DNA of 64,000 nucleotides from Voacanga thouarsii (GCA_026120185.1 JANUWF010001176.1:5155501-5219500); one strand, 5' to 3'; counted from the stretch's first letter, positions 26,701 to 37,879 are shown. A program made the numbers and translations. The notes: generated by a model not told the origin, from the sequence alone.

Positions 26701-29700
26701 CAGATACGGGCATTCCTATTGGGGAGCTTCCATTTCGCTTCCTTGGCCTACTAATCATGAATGGTAAAATTAGACTAACTTTCTTCAAACCATTGCTTGA
26801 TCGTATTGGTTCTTCCATCGGCAGATGGTCTGCTCGCTCACTCTCCTATGCTGGGCGTCTACAGTTGATTCATTCTGTGCTCCAAGGGGTCGAATGTTTT
26901 TGGCTGTCTATTCTTCCTACTCCATCTGTTGTTATCTGTCAGTTGGAAAGGATGGCTCGGGACTTCCTGTGGGACTCTAATAACCATCCGGCTGCCTGGA
27001 ACAATGTTTGCCTTCCAAAGACTGAGGGTGGTCTTGGGTTGAGGAACTTAAAAATTTGGAATGGTGCTCTTATGTCTAAAATCATTTGGGACATACAGGC
27101 AGAGAAGCAATCTTTGTGGGTCAAATGGGTGGACCACTACTACTTGAAAGAAGGCTCTATTTGGGATATTGAGGATCATAAGGAACATTCCTCCTTGTTT
27201 CATAAACTACTGGCAATAAGAGACATGATTGTTGAGCGTGAAGGTTAGTCTCACTATGCAGTTGACCTTCTCCATTCTTGGGGCAACTGTAATACTTTTT
27301 TCACATCTCTTGCTTATGATTATCTGAGATCTACTACACGTTCTGTGTATTGGGCCAATACTATATGGAAGTAGGGTTTAACGCCTAAACACTCTTTCAT
27401 TCTTTGGTTATGTGCGAAGGGTAGGCTTAAGACCAAAGATGCTCTTGTGTTCAGAGTTGATGACTTGACATGCCCTTTGTGTAAGTCTCAATCAGAAAAG
27501 ATAAATCATTTGTTCTTCAAATGCTCGGTTTCCGCTACTATTTGGACAGATGTGAAAACTTGGTTATGTCTTCCACATTTTTTGAATTCAGCAAAAGCTT
27601 GTCTCAGGTGGTATAAGCATGGCAACCGGGGTACCTCTTGGTTTTCTAAGGCCAGGTCTACTACTCTGGCGGCCACATTTTACTACATCTGGACTGCCCG
27701 TAACAAGGCAATTTTTGAGGATGTAGCCTGTCATCCGGGGGATATAGTGAAGAAGATTAAAACACATGTGTATACTGTAATTTTTGCGTTGTACCCTAAT
27801 GTTAAGACTAATTTTGAGGGATGTAATGAGAACCTCTAGTTTGTAGTCTTCTCGACTGTAAACTAGTCATCCATGTAAATTCTTAGTGATTAATATTATA
27901 CTATTTACATTTGCATAGGAAAAAAAAAAAAGAACAAGCATAGAGGTACAAAACTTTATCATCAAGGAAATACGTACAAGGATTGAATCAGAAAAATGGT
28001 CCACCCAGCTCTATTATACCAGTGAAGGGAAAACTGGAAAAACACAATCGGATGAGAGACCGAAAGAGCTGGGTACAGAGGTTGAATTATGACTTTGTTA
28101 TATACTCATTGACAAGTGAAGTCTTTTTTTTTTTTTTCTTAATTAACCAAGTGTCCAAATTTTTGTCTGATTTTTCCGAAGGACTATGAGTCACAGCCAT
28201 CCATAGCCAGCCATGTAAATCTGGGTTTCAAGTTATATAAATTCAAGTTAGGTCTCACTCTAATAAAGTGGAAATCTTAATGTACATAGTAGAGTTCAAA
28301 CTCCTGATCTTATCTCTAAAATTCACTCTATTTTATCTAGTAAATTATCCTGTGAGTGTACTGACCAATGAAGTCTTTGTCTTTTGTTATACTGTTTTAG
28401 TTCATATTAGAATTTGAAAAGTTAAAAACAAAAATGTAATTATTAGTGTTATTACCTTAGAAAAGGTACATGATGTTAGAAGATTAATATCGGGTTTTTG
28501 TTGTTTCTTTCTTTGTCCTTTTTTCTTTTTGATAAAACAATCAGGGTAAACATTCATTTCAAATTAGAATTTACTGTGACATTCTTTTTTTTTTTTTTTT
28601 TTTGATAGATTAGGGAGATCATGAGGATGTAAATCCAACCTAAAAAGGTACCAAGTGAAATAAACAGTTTTCACTTACTTTGTTTGTGAAAAAGATTCTC
28701 TTCTCTGGATTGTCATACTTTGAATGGACCCATGAATTACATATAGCAGTCACAGGGCCAAGGGAAAATCCATCGAGAACTATCTTCTTCAAGTACATCT
28801 CCTTGTGGTGCTCATTCTCCACCAATACAGCTCCGACCTCACCGAAATCGGCCGGAATTTGGAAATCGCATTCATAATCCACCTCTTCATCGTGACTGTC
28901 TTTCCGGCGAGCATAGCCCTTGATGGTCGCCCTTTCTTGTTCCGTTTCTAATCAAGAAAAACAAATTGTTAAGGAAAAAAATTCCCACATAAATTCTACC
29001 AAGTTTCGTAGACATAAATTACTCTCTTCAGTTATTTTCTTTCGTTTTCCTTCGGATATTCTTGATTTTACCGAAATCGGAGATCGTTGTCAAGAATGTC
29101 TATACTCAGGAAACTTGATTTTTCCTCACTTCTTTTGAGGACAAGGGAAGAAAAATGTTGCGAAATTGTAATCAATGTTGTCTTTTTCCCCTTTTTCTCC
29201 TAAAGGAAGGCAGACCACTTGTAATTAGCTAGCAATGCCTACTGGATGTTGAACTGTAGATATATTGGTACTGGTTTCGTTTAGTTCTTGATTTTGATTA
29301 TTTGGCTTTCATTGGCCTTTCAATGTCACAAATAAATGCAGGAGCCGAGAGAACGATGTGTAGTTTGTTCTCTGCAAAAGTAGACTGCACGTCAGAAGAC
29401 ATTTGCAGAAGCTTGATGAAGACTTTTCAAAATTAACAGAAATTTTAACAAGTTTCAGAATGGGGCCCATAATGAAATAGTAGCCACCTAGACAAAGCGA
29501 AGGTGACCTCCAGAAAGTTCTATTTATTCAGAATTAAATTTCTATATTTCTTTTTTACGTATCTAAAAATCAATTAGTGTCCACACTCCTCATATAAATA
29601 TATATTTTATCGAATATTAAATAACTAATTCTTTCATTTGAACAATGCAACTATAGTTAAGTAATAAATCATATAATTAATTTCTTTAATTAAATAGTTA

Positions 29701-30980
29701 ATCAGGATAAAATAGTAATTTGCTTATCATCGAATATTGTTCTATATATATATTTTTTTTATCAAGTCAAAATAAAACAAAAACTTGGAGACGTTTTGAA
29801 TATCATTTTATTTCAAATTATGTGGATTGAGTTGTTAGATATGTATTCTACATAAATATTAGGAACTGATAGAGATAAGCAATTGGGACAGTGGTGGACC
29901 GTAATTCTGGCAGTTAGAGTCTTTCGTGGTTGAAAGGAACAAGAAGATAAGAGCAACATTATCTAGTAGTATTGAGTTAACTCACTCAGTCCTCTTTAAT
30001 GGAAGGAAAATGCTTAAATGCATTCGATTTTCGTAAATTATTACATAGAAAAATATATGCATATTCATTAAAAGCAAGAATTGAATTGAAAACTTGAAGT
30101 TGGAATTGAAAGGTAAATCATAGGGAAGTATATTATAGATAATAATACTATTATAAATCTTGAAAAAAAAATAATAAGAGGATAAATAAAAGATAAATTT
30201 AATAAAACTTTCATGAAGATATTACTTTTTCTAAGAGAAATAAGGGGTTGTTTAAAAGTTTTGGCTGCATAGATGCCACTCTATCCCCCCAGGTTGGCCC
30301 TTAATTGCATGTTGTAAATTTCAAAATGATACTTCTTTTTAATATTTGCAGGTATTCTGTGAGAGTATCTTCCTCGTTAGGAAGGGGACAAAGTGTAGCA
30401 TATTGGCATCAGCTATAGGGGCGGTAGATAAACGGACCAAGTCTGAGAGCTCTGTAGGTAAGAGACTGAAGTTAGATAAGGTTTTAAGCACTTGGGGCAA
30501 AATTTGGTAAACCTTCAACATCAACCCCAAAGGACGGTTTGAATTTACAGAAAAATCTCGTTGAAATAAAAGAAATCTTACAAAATATTCCGACTCTACT
30601 CTTTGTGCAGAAATCTATAGCCAAAATTACTTACTGGGGTCAAGTTCTGCAGCAACGAGCTCCAATAGCAGGGTTTTACCAAGAAGGTCAGTAATATCAT
30701 CAAGCCCACGGCTCAACTCTAAATTCATGAGATTTTGTGCGACTGTTGCATGAACAGATACAACTGCTTTAACACTAGTAGCCTTTTCACTGCCGGAGGC
30801 GGCAACAGCCTTGATAGTGCTCGAGGAATGGCGAATGCGGATGTTCTGTTGAGTTTTTTCTGAGATGGGCTTGCAGAAAATAGGGAAAGAAACAGCACCA
30901 CCGTCACCGGAGATGAATGGCTTGTGCCATGCAAGTAAGGTTTTTCTGGCGGGTGACCTGTGGAGTTGTGGCTTCAACAT
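17876..30980 (-). CDS. LOX2: Plastid linoleate 13S-lipoxygenase (LOX2 type), nine exons, intact
   Basis: Non-haem iron dioxygenase adding O2 at C-13 of linolenic/linoleic acid in plastids, the entry to jasmonates and leaf volatiles. Exons (minus): 30980-30635, 28947-28679, 22509-22272, 20314-19997, 19885-19800, 19644-19531, 19434-19133, 18983-18717, 18635-17876. They sum to 2700 bp (899 residues) with every splice phase consistent and no internal stop. The Ser/Thr/Arg-rich N-terminus (about 60 residues) looks like a transit peptide. The PLAT domain is encoded mainly by exons 1-3 and the catalytic domain follows. Iron ligands are visible: H552 and H557 (HQLVSH), H749 and N753 (HAAVNFGQY) and C-terminal I899 (PNSISI), at the usual spacing. 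Intron 2 is 6169 bp because of an antisense LINE; intron 5 has a GC donor. The symbol denotes the family type, not a proven orthologue. Confidence 0.95.
20315..22271 (-). other. Lipoxygenase intron 3 (1957 bp)
   Basis: The donor after AAAG (22271 side) and the acceptor GATGCAG (20315 side) fit the exon phases. Contents are mostly AT-rich, with a (TA)n run at about 20716-20747 and a distinctly GC-richer patch around 21110-21340 that I cannot identify. Confidence 0.85.
24145..24160. repeat. Left target-site duplication of LINE copy 2
   Basis: AGAACAAGCATAGAGG is repeated exactly at 27931-27946, immediately after the LINE poly(A) tail. Confidence 0.95.
24161..24473 (+). pseudogene. LINE ORF1 C-terminal remnant
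   Basis: The basic C-terminal tail of ORF1 (words such as [10 protein letters not shown] and ISAQRALV) is open to TGA at 24471-24473. That stop overlaps the ORF2 ATG (24470-24472) as ATGA. In copy 1 the corresponding stop is a TAA two bases upstream of the ORF2 start. The DUF4283 and zinc-knuckle parts are missing because of 5-prime truncation. Confidence 0.85.
24470..27839 (+). pseudogene. LINE ORF2 (endonuclease, reverse transcriptase, zf-RVT), lightly damaged
   Basis: The endonuclease begins [12 protein letters not shown] and includes the SRYTWTN and SNHSLV motifs. The frame is shifted by a direct 7-bp duplication (GGGTTAC at 25267-25273 and 25274-25280). The rest is open to 27248 and contains reverse transcriptase motifs [31 protein letters not shown] and FVDD (26535-26546), which keeps both catalytic aspartates. 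Nonsense codons are at 27246-27248 and near 27371. A zf-RVT motif ([19 protein letters not shown]) precedes the final TAG at 27837-27839. Compared with copy 1 this copy looks recent. Confidence 0.93.
27931..27946. repeat. Right target-site duplication of LINE copy 2
   Basis: This is an exact copy of the 16 bases at 24145-24160. Confidence 0.95.
28948..30634 (-). other. Lipoxygenase intron 1 (1687 bp)
   Basis: The donor CCA|GTAAGT and acceptor TTAG|AAACGG give the continuous residues ...[15 protein letters not shown] across the junction. The contents are AT-rich and I see no inserted element with recognisable ends. Confidence 0.85.
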
Positions 30981-31026
30981 TGTGCTTTTTGTGTGTTGCG
31001 AACTAAAGGCTTAGGCAAAGCTCTTC

Positions 31027-31033
31027 CTTTATA
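31027..31033 (-). promoter_or_regulatory. Probable TATA box of the lipoxygenase gene
   Basis: TATAAAG on the minus strand lies 47-53 bases upstream of the lipoxygenase ATG (30980) in a GA-rich stretch. This places a start site near 31000 and gives a short leader of about 20 bases. It is inferred from position and sequence only. Confidence 0.55.
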
Positions 31034-31039
31034 GAGAGA

Positions 31040-32028
31040 GAACGCATAGCTATATGGTCCCTAACGATGGCCAGGGCGGACGCAAGTGTATGGCCCCAAG
31101 ATAGATAGATAGATATTTTAACTTTTTCTAAAATTTGAAAATAATTTTAAATAATGATCTAATAGATAAAAAATATAAAAATATTTTTTAAAACTAAATA
31201 AATCTAATGATTATTGAAAAAAAATATTTTATTGCTAATAATAAATTTAAAAATGCAAGATTCATAAATAAATTAGTTTACAATAGTTTAAAAAAGAACT
31301 CATAATAAATAATTAAAAAATTAAAAAAGTCCAAAACAATCATAAATAAAGAGACTTATATATTGAGACAAAAAGAATATTAAAAAAAAACAAATCACAT
31401 ATAATTAATTAATTTTCTCTACAATTTGACCAACTTAAAAAAATAAAAGAAAATAAAAAATTTCTTCTACAATTCTAAACTTATGCGTGTGGTTGTCTCC
31501 ACAATTTTATATTTACACTTACCATTTTCTATTTTCTTAATTTTACTCTTTAAAATATTTTTTTCTTTCACCTTCGAAAGTTCAATAATAAAAAATTGAG
31601 TACAAAAACGATAAGAAGAGTAAAATTTTGATTCTTGACCTGAATCATGCAATCCTGCATCCGAGGATGGCCAATGGCCATTGCTGCACCAAAAAGCCGC
31701 AGCCTGTGAAGAAAGTCTAGCACAGTATTCATATGGGGAAATGAGCACGTGAAAAATACCCGTTCAGCCTAGGTCAAGGATTTAGGAAACCCCTCACTTC
31801 ATGCTCTCGGCTCCAACTTCAGATTTTAATGAACGAAATTTCTTTCCCTTAAAAAAAAAGAAAAAAGAAAAACTACGTCACAAATATAGTATTATCTAAG
31901 GAGATTATATAATAATTTATAAATAATCGACACAATTACATACACATTGTACACTTTCAAAATGATCTAATTCTACTAAAAAATGAATTAACATATTTGA
32001 TTTATTTTTAATTATTTAATGTTATTCT
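31040..32028. other. AT-rich upstream region of the lipoxygenase gene
   Basis: No supported gene. This is about 1 kb of A/T-rich sequence between the lipoxygenase promoter and the CACTA element. Any further promoter elements would lie here, but I can assign none. Confidence 0.55.
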
Positions 32029-32455
32029 CACTATAAGAAAATTGTGAATCTGTCACGGATTTTTGCCACGGAATATATTCCGTGACAATCAGCGATGGAT
32101 TTTGCCACAGAACAACAAAATAGAAGCAATTTGCAAGGGAAAAAATACCCTAGCAAATTCGTGGTAATTTGCCATGGAATTGATATGAAAATAGTAGTAA
32201 GTAGCGATGCAAACATATTCCGTCGCAAATCGGTAGCAAAAAAAGACGCTAAAAAATTATTCCAAATATTAGCCACTGATTTGCGATGGAAATATTTTCG
32301 TGGCAAAATTATGTCAAACATTAGCCACGGAATCACAAAATAGTGATAAAAAGAAATGGCTAAAAAATAGCCACGGATTTGCCACGAAATTATAAAATTG
32401 TCACTAATCCATGGAAAATCCCTGGCAGATTGTCACAGATTTGTCACGGTATTTT

Positions 32456-33395
32456 TTTATTCTAATTTATTAATTATATTAGTTTGTATTAATTTTTGTT
32501 CTATACATTTTAAATAACAACGACGAAATATTTTGTAAGTCTCTTGATTTATTTATTTTCTAAGGCATTCATTCTTGAAATAGAATTGAAAATAAGATAT
32601 ATTATTTTTTAGTATCGAAATATACGTTTGTATTAAAATTATAAATTTTAAAGAAACAATATAATTTTATTTTATTTCGACTGTAAAAGTCATTGAAAAT
32701 TATTTTGAAGAACTATATTATCATTGAGAGTACACAAAAAAGTATGTTATGTAAAGTAATGATAAAAAGAAATGACTAAATTCTTATTGTGTGTTCCGTG
32801 ACAAATTGCCACGGAATTGTTTTTTCTATTTTTTTAATTTATTAGTTATATTGGTTTGTATTAATTTTTGTTACATACCTTTTAAATAACAATGACGAAA
32901 TATTTTCTAAGTATCTTGATTTATTTATTTTCTAGTACGTTCATTCTTGAAATGAAATTGAAAATAAGATGTATTATTTTTCAGTATTGAAATATACGTT
33001 TGTATTAAAATTATAAATTTTAAAGAAACGATATAATTTTATTTTATTTCAACTGTAAAAGCCATTGAAAATTGTTTTGAAGAACTATATTATCATTGAA
33101 AGTATACAAAAAAGTATGTTACGTAAAGTAATGATAAAAAAAAATGACTAAATTCTTATTGTGTGTTCCGTGACAAATCCGTGGCTATTTACCACGGATA
33201 TGCCACGGAATCACTAAATTGCCAATAATCCGTGGCAATTCCATGGCAGATTGCCACGGATTTGTCACGAAATTTTTTCCCCCATTTTTTCTAATTTATT
33301 AGTTATATTGGTTTGTATTAATTTTTGTTCCATACCTTTTCAATAACAACGACGAAATATTTTGTAAGTATCTTGATTTATTTATTTTCTAATGT
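32456..33395. repeat. Direct repeats of about 360 bp in the left arm of the CACTA element
   Basis: Three copies begin near 32456, 32820 and 33287; the third is truncated. Shared words include TTTGTATTAATTTTTGTT, ACGACGAAATATTTTGTAAG and TATACGTTTGTATTAAAATT. Each copy is followed by a subterminal CCACGGA cluster. Confidence 0.8.
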
Positions 33396-33829
33396 GTATG
33401 TATATGAGTATGTATATATATTTGTGTGTGTGTGTGTATATACTTCAATATGTATGGTGAGTGTGTGTGTGTATAAATCTATATATATGTATAAATTATT
33501 TAATAAAAAAGATAATATAATTGATATTATATAAAATTTTAAAATTATATAAATATACAACATATTTTTATATTGAATAATATAGTTTTATGTTAAATAT
33601 AAATATACAAATTTTTTTGGTGTGTTCTGTGACCAATCTGTGACTATTAGCCACAGATTTGCCACAGAATCACAAAAATTACTATTAATCCCTGGTAAAT
33701 CGATGGCAGATTACCACAAATTTGCCACGACATTTTTTCATTTTTTTGTTCCATTTTTTCTGAGATAATCTACCAAAAAAAAAAAAAAAATCATTTTTTT
33801 TCAAACACTTAAAAAATTTCTTCTTCTTC

Positions 33830-34245
33830 TTAGATTTTCCAATTTCTTCTTCTTCCTACTCCCTCTTCTTTCTACCCCCCCCTCCGCCCTTCTGACCCCT
33901 TCCGTGTATCCCCCCCGCCCCCTTCACCACCTCCACTTCTCCCCCGCAACCCCTCGCTCCTCCCGCCGTCCCTTGCCCACTGTCCCTCTCCCCCGCAGCC
34001 CCTTCTCCCCCCCCCCCCCCAGCAACCCCCCACTCCCCCCCGCAGCGTCCCTTGCCCACTCTCCCAGTGAGCCCCCCGTCTGTCTCCACCCTCTCGTCTA
34101 GATCTCGTCACCCGGCGCACCCAACCCGTGGCCCCCCACCTACCGGCACCCCCAGCTCATCCTGAGCTCCCCCAGCCCGTGACCCCGAGCTTCCCGCGAG
34201 TCCCCTCTCTCGCCTCCGCCCCTAGGACGAAGAGCTGGCTTGATT
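33830..34245. other. Pyrimidine- and C-rich block inside the CACTA element
   Basis: The plus strand is dominated by C with some T (runs such as CCCCCCCCCC), in sharp contrast to the AT-rich surroundings. Long ORFs on the complementary strand here are Gly/Arg low-complexity artefacts. It could be a captured promoter or 5-prime leader of a host gene. No product can be assigned. Confidence 0.6.
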
Positions 34246-35126
34246 AAAGCCTTACCATGGGTCTGCTCATCTCTCTCTCTCTACCCACCCCCACCCCCTT
34301 TGTCTTGTTTAAGTGTAATTGGTTCTTTTACTCCTTACTGGATTTTGTATGCGTGCGTGGGTATGTTCTGTTATGTATGTAAATAGGTGCCTAAAAAGAA
34401 GCAAAAAATGCTTAATTATGATGCTTACAGAAATTGTTTCTTTAGGCAGATGTTGAGAGGTTCATTAGGCATGAAAATTTGGTGATTTGGGATTAGAACA
34501 AGGTGCAATTTGAAGCATAAAGTTATGTGACAAAATTGTGTATGCAAGGTATTTGGTGAAAGTTCTAAGAGAAGTTCTTACTTTGCATACAAACTGTTTG
34601 ATGAAATATCTTATGCTAGATAATGCTTTTTGAGTTTGTAAGGTATCATCGATAAGATATAATAGATTCCATGCTTGAAACTTGTTCTTAGTGGGGTGAA
34701 TTTTCTTGTTGTTACTTGAATTTACATGGTGGGAAACATTTGTCACCTCTTGGTACATGATGCTTGATTCTTGGAAAATCTTGAATATCATTGTGTTACT
34801 ATTGTCTTGAGAAGTTGTTGATTGGCATAAATTGTGTTCTTGAGGTTTTGGTAGTATAAACATAGTCTAAGATCTTGATCAATGCAATGCTAATGGAATT
34901 GCCAGCAATAATGGGGGGTTTCAAGGAGTCGCAGAAGAGCATAGAATGCATCATTTTGTCTCTTCTCATATGCAATTTGTAAGATTTATTCATTAGATGA
35001 AGTACAACTAAATTGGATTATCATTTCTTCATTTGCAATAGCTGAAGTAGTAAATGCTTGTCCCTTTTTTTTTTTTTTTTCACACATGATTCATTCTATT
35101 TGATTTGCTTGTAACTAACCTATTTT

Positions 35127-35602
35127 CTAATTGCAGAGATAAATTTGCCTTTCTAGGTGCTCTTTTATGTTTGCAAGCTTATGTGCCAAACTAGACAATT
35201 CCCAAACCTCTGCAGCAGAGGCAATGTACCTACCACAGAAAAGAAATCAAATTCTAATTTAATATCCCAAAAAATAGTAGAAATGAGCAAACAAAATATT
35301 TCTATAAGTCATTGCTTGATTCTGCTAGATAAGCTGAGAATGTAGAAGGAATGAGAAACTTACTCATGACCCAGGGCTACAAGGTTCATCAGTAGTGTTG
35401 AGCAAGCCACAATGCTGCGAATAGTCCAGTAAACAACTATGGGGATATGAGCAACAGCAGTGATCATTTCTGGTGATTCAGGGCTAATGAACTGTGATGG
35501 AAGCTCCTTGAACTTGTTAATGCAATGAGTCACTTCCAGCATTGCATTGATGAGGTTATTAACTGCTTCAAACTTTTGTTTTAAAGCCTCACGATGTTCC
35601 AT
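35127..35602 (-). pseudogene. Sieve element occlusion (SEO) gene fragment, two exons with intron
   Basis: SEO proteins are structural phloem proteins that plug sieve tubes after wounding. The upstream exon (35602-35364) encodes LINAMLEVTHCINKFKELPS and AHIPIVVYWTIRSIVACS, which are well conserved in the SEO N-terminal region. It ends at donor GA|GTAAGT. The next exon starts at 35229 after acceptor TAG and encodes YIASAAEVWELSSLAHKLAN, in the correct phase across a 134-bp intron. It reaches a stop at 35127-35129. The rest of the roughly 700-residue family length is absent, so this is a captured gene segment inside the CACTA element. Presence of the intron shows capture from DNA, not from mRNA. 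The 5-prime limit is the ORF limit only. Confidence 0.82.
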
Positions 35603-35944
35603 TATTGATGGAGCATTGCAAATGAAAATGCAGCACTCTTTTTTTCTTCTTCCTTTTTTTTCTTTATATATAGCAGCTATAATTGCCGGTTGTTGCTTTT
35701 GTTGTTGTGCAATTCTTTACCTTTTTTTTCCTTTCACTTTCTCTTCTAGCTAACTATTGTGACATATCTTTCTTCATAAATTTCTGTTATCATGCTTTAT
35801 GATGCATTTATTGATGTTAACCTTAATTAAGTATATCTATTAAGTATATGGAAGGGTTTTAAATGATGCCTGTGGATATATGTTTCTCTGAAGCATTTTG
35901 CTGGGATTAAAGGAATAAACACCACAAGATCCAAGAAAGCATCT

Positions 35945-36165
35945 CTGTTATCATCTTTTTCTCTCTTTTTTTTTTTAACTTATAAGAATGGATCCCCGTG
36001 AGTGATTGGTTATCATTCCTCATGAGTGATGGGTGATCATTCCCCATGGGTAATGGGTGATTACCTTTCATTGTTGTGACAGTTAATGTTTTTTTTTTTT
36101 TTAAATGTTGTTGATTTTGTGGTGGCTTTGTGCCTAGAAACGTCCAGTATATAGGGAAATCTCTG
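35945..36165. repeat. Direct repeat 1 flanking the RKD gene
   Basis: About 190-220 bp with the words GAATGGATCCCC, GTGATGGGTGATCATTCC, GGGTAATGGGTGATTACC and TGTGGTGGCTTT. A homologous copy in the same orientation lies at 38243-38465, so the pair brackets the RKD gene. Confidence 0.8.
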
Positions 36166-36319
36166 TCATTTTTTTTTTAGCCATCTCGATATTCCAAATA
36201 AGTTGATTACCCTTAAGCTTAATTTTATACAATAGATTTTAATGCCTAAGCATCTTCTTAATGTAAAGAAAATTTGAGAAAGATCATAAACTTGACCTTA
36301 CGTAACCAAAGCAATTAGA

Positions 36320-37813
36320 CTAACATCTGCCTCTCAAAATTTTTTCCAGATCCCTGAGTTTTCTCTTCTCATATTTGGCCTTAAAACATGCTTGTCTTAG
36401 CCTCTTTGTTTGATCTTCCAACTTCGCATAAGGGATTTCTTCCATTAACTTCTTCTCACGTTCCAGTATCTCAATGGCCATTCTCTTCTTAAGTGTGTGT
36501 GAGAAAGAACCTGAATAAGTCTTGATTAGGATCTCCAAGCTCATAAACTTTCTATAAGGCCATCTACGAATTCCCAACACCCTACATCTTTTTTTGAGAT
36601 TGGTTCGGCAAACATTCAGTTCTTTGGCCACTCGAGTCATTGGCATGTAAAAGTACTTTGAAATGGTTGCTCTTGATAATGTCTTGGAGATCTTGATTAC
36701 CTTCTTCTCCACAGGAACTTCGTTTGAAGTGATACCTTCAATAGGCATTTCCTCCACAGTAGCATGTTCATAATTTTCACTGATTCATAATACAACAATC
36801 CAAACTAGACGAAGAAGATGAGTGAAAACTCCATTAAAAAAAAAAAAAAATTCTTAGAAGTATCCCACCTTAAATCAAGAGAAAGTGGTTGGCTCGGAAA
36901 GGAAAACACATCAAAATCTTCTTGATTGGAAGCTATTTCAAAATTTGACCACATCTCAAACGAATTACAATTATCCATCACAGGAACAATATAAAAAATA
37001 GTCTCTTGAATAGGTTGATCAAATTGGAAATCCAAAGTAGCACGTTTATAACTTTCACTAATTCATAACACAACAAACCAAACCAGATGAAGAAGACAAG
37101 CGAAAACTCCCTTTAAAAAAAAAAAAAAAGCCTTAGAAGTATCTCACCTTAAATCAAGAGGAAGTGGTTGGCTCGGAAAGGAAAACACATCAAAATCTTC
37201 TTGATTGGAAGCTATTTCAAAATTTGACCACATCTCAAACGAATTACAATTATCCATCAGAGGAACAATATTAAAAATAGTCTCTTGAATAGGTTGATCA
37301 AATTGGAAATCCAAAGCAGCACGTTTATAACTTTCACTGATTCATAACACAACAAACCAAACCAGATGAAGAAGACAAGCGAAAACTCCCTTTAAAAAAA
37401 AAAAAAAGCCTTAGAAGTATCTCACCTTAAATCAAGAGGAAGTGGTTGGCTCAGAAAGGAAAACACATCAAAATCTTCTTGATTGGAAGCTATTTCAAAA
37501 TTTGACCACATCTCAAATGAATTACAATTATCCGTCAGAGGAACAACATCAAAAATAGTCTCTTGAATAGGTTGATCAAATTGGAAATCCAAAGCATCAT
37601 GTTCATAACTTTCACTGATTCATAACATAACAAACCAAACCAGATGAAGAAGACGAGTGAAAACTCCCTTAAAAAAAAAAAAAAAGCCTTAGAAGTATCT
37701 CACCTTAAATCAAGAGGAAGTGGTTGGCTCGGAAAGGAAAACATATCAAAATCTTCTTGATTGGGAGCTATTTCAAAATTTGACAACATCTCAAACAAAT
37801 TATAACTATCCAT
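36320..37813 (-). CDS. RKD-type RWP-RK transcription factor with tandemly amplified in-frame exon
   Basis: RKD proteins are nuclear DNA-binding regulators of egg-cell and embryo programmes. Model (minus): exon 1 37813-37704 (ATG 37811-37813), exon 2 37614-37426, exon 3 37336-37148, exon 4 37057-36869, exon 5 36779-36320 (TAG). Total is 1137 bp, 378 residues, with no internal stop. Exons 2-4 are 189-bp near copies of one another; exon 1 is a truncated copy. Introns are 89, 89, 90 and 89 bp, GT-AG, T-rich and themselves copies. Every exon starts with one base and ends with two of a split codon, so all junctions keep frame. Exon 5 carries the RWP-RK domain (about residues 258-310; KRCRVLGIRRWPYRK, RWPYRK at 298-303) and the RKD C-terminal motif TKRLRQACFKAKYEKRK. 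The repeats are acidic and aromatic (NSFEMWSNFEIASNQEDFD). Expression is unproven. Confidence 0.85.
36780..37703 (-). repeat. Exon-plus-intron tandem repeat, period 278-279 bp
   Basis: The landmark CTTAGAAG recurs at about 36853, 37132, 37410 and 37688. Comparing 189-bp exon copies by hand, exons 3 and 4 differ at about 4 positions and exons 2 and 3 at about 8. The introns share an A-run (T-run on the coding strand) and the branch-side words. Confidence 0.93.
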
Positions 37814-37879
37814 CTTTGTGGTGTCGAATAAGAAATCTTAGTGCCTTTGTGGTTTCTACTAATGCCTGATGACTAAGAG

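Larger units (their letters stand above)
24161..27930 (+). mobile_element. 5-prime truncated L1-type LINE, copy 2, antisense in lipoxygenase intron 2
   Basis: The 3770-bp insertion is flanked by a perfect 16-bp target duplication and ends in an A-run (about 27919-27930), the signature of target-primed reverse transcription. Its 5-prime end is truncated inside the C-terminal part of ORF1. ORF2 is homologous to copy 1 throughout but far less damaged: one frameshift and two nonsense codons. It lies opposite to lipoxygenase transcription within intron 2 (22510-28678), so normal splicing would remove it. Confidence 0.95.

Noticed and set aside
33856..34120. Gly/Arg-rich open frames on the minus strand opposite the C-rich block
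   Set aside because: They are low-complexity translation of a pyrimidine tract, overlap in several frames and show no domain.
36805..37035. A separate small gene upstream of the RKD exon
   Set aside because: It is exon 4 of the RKD gene read through its donor into the intron; the splice phases tie it to the RWP-RK exon.
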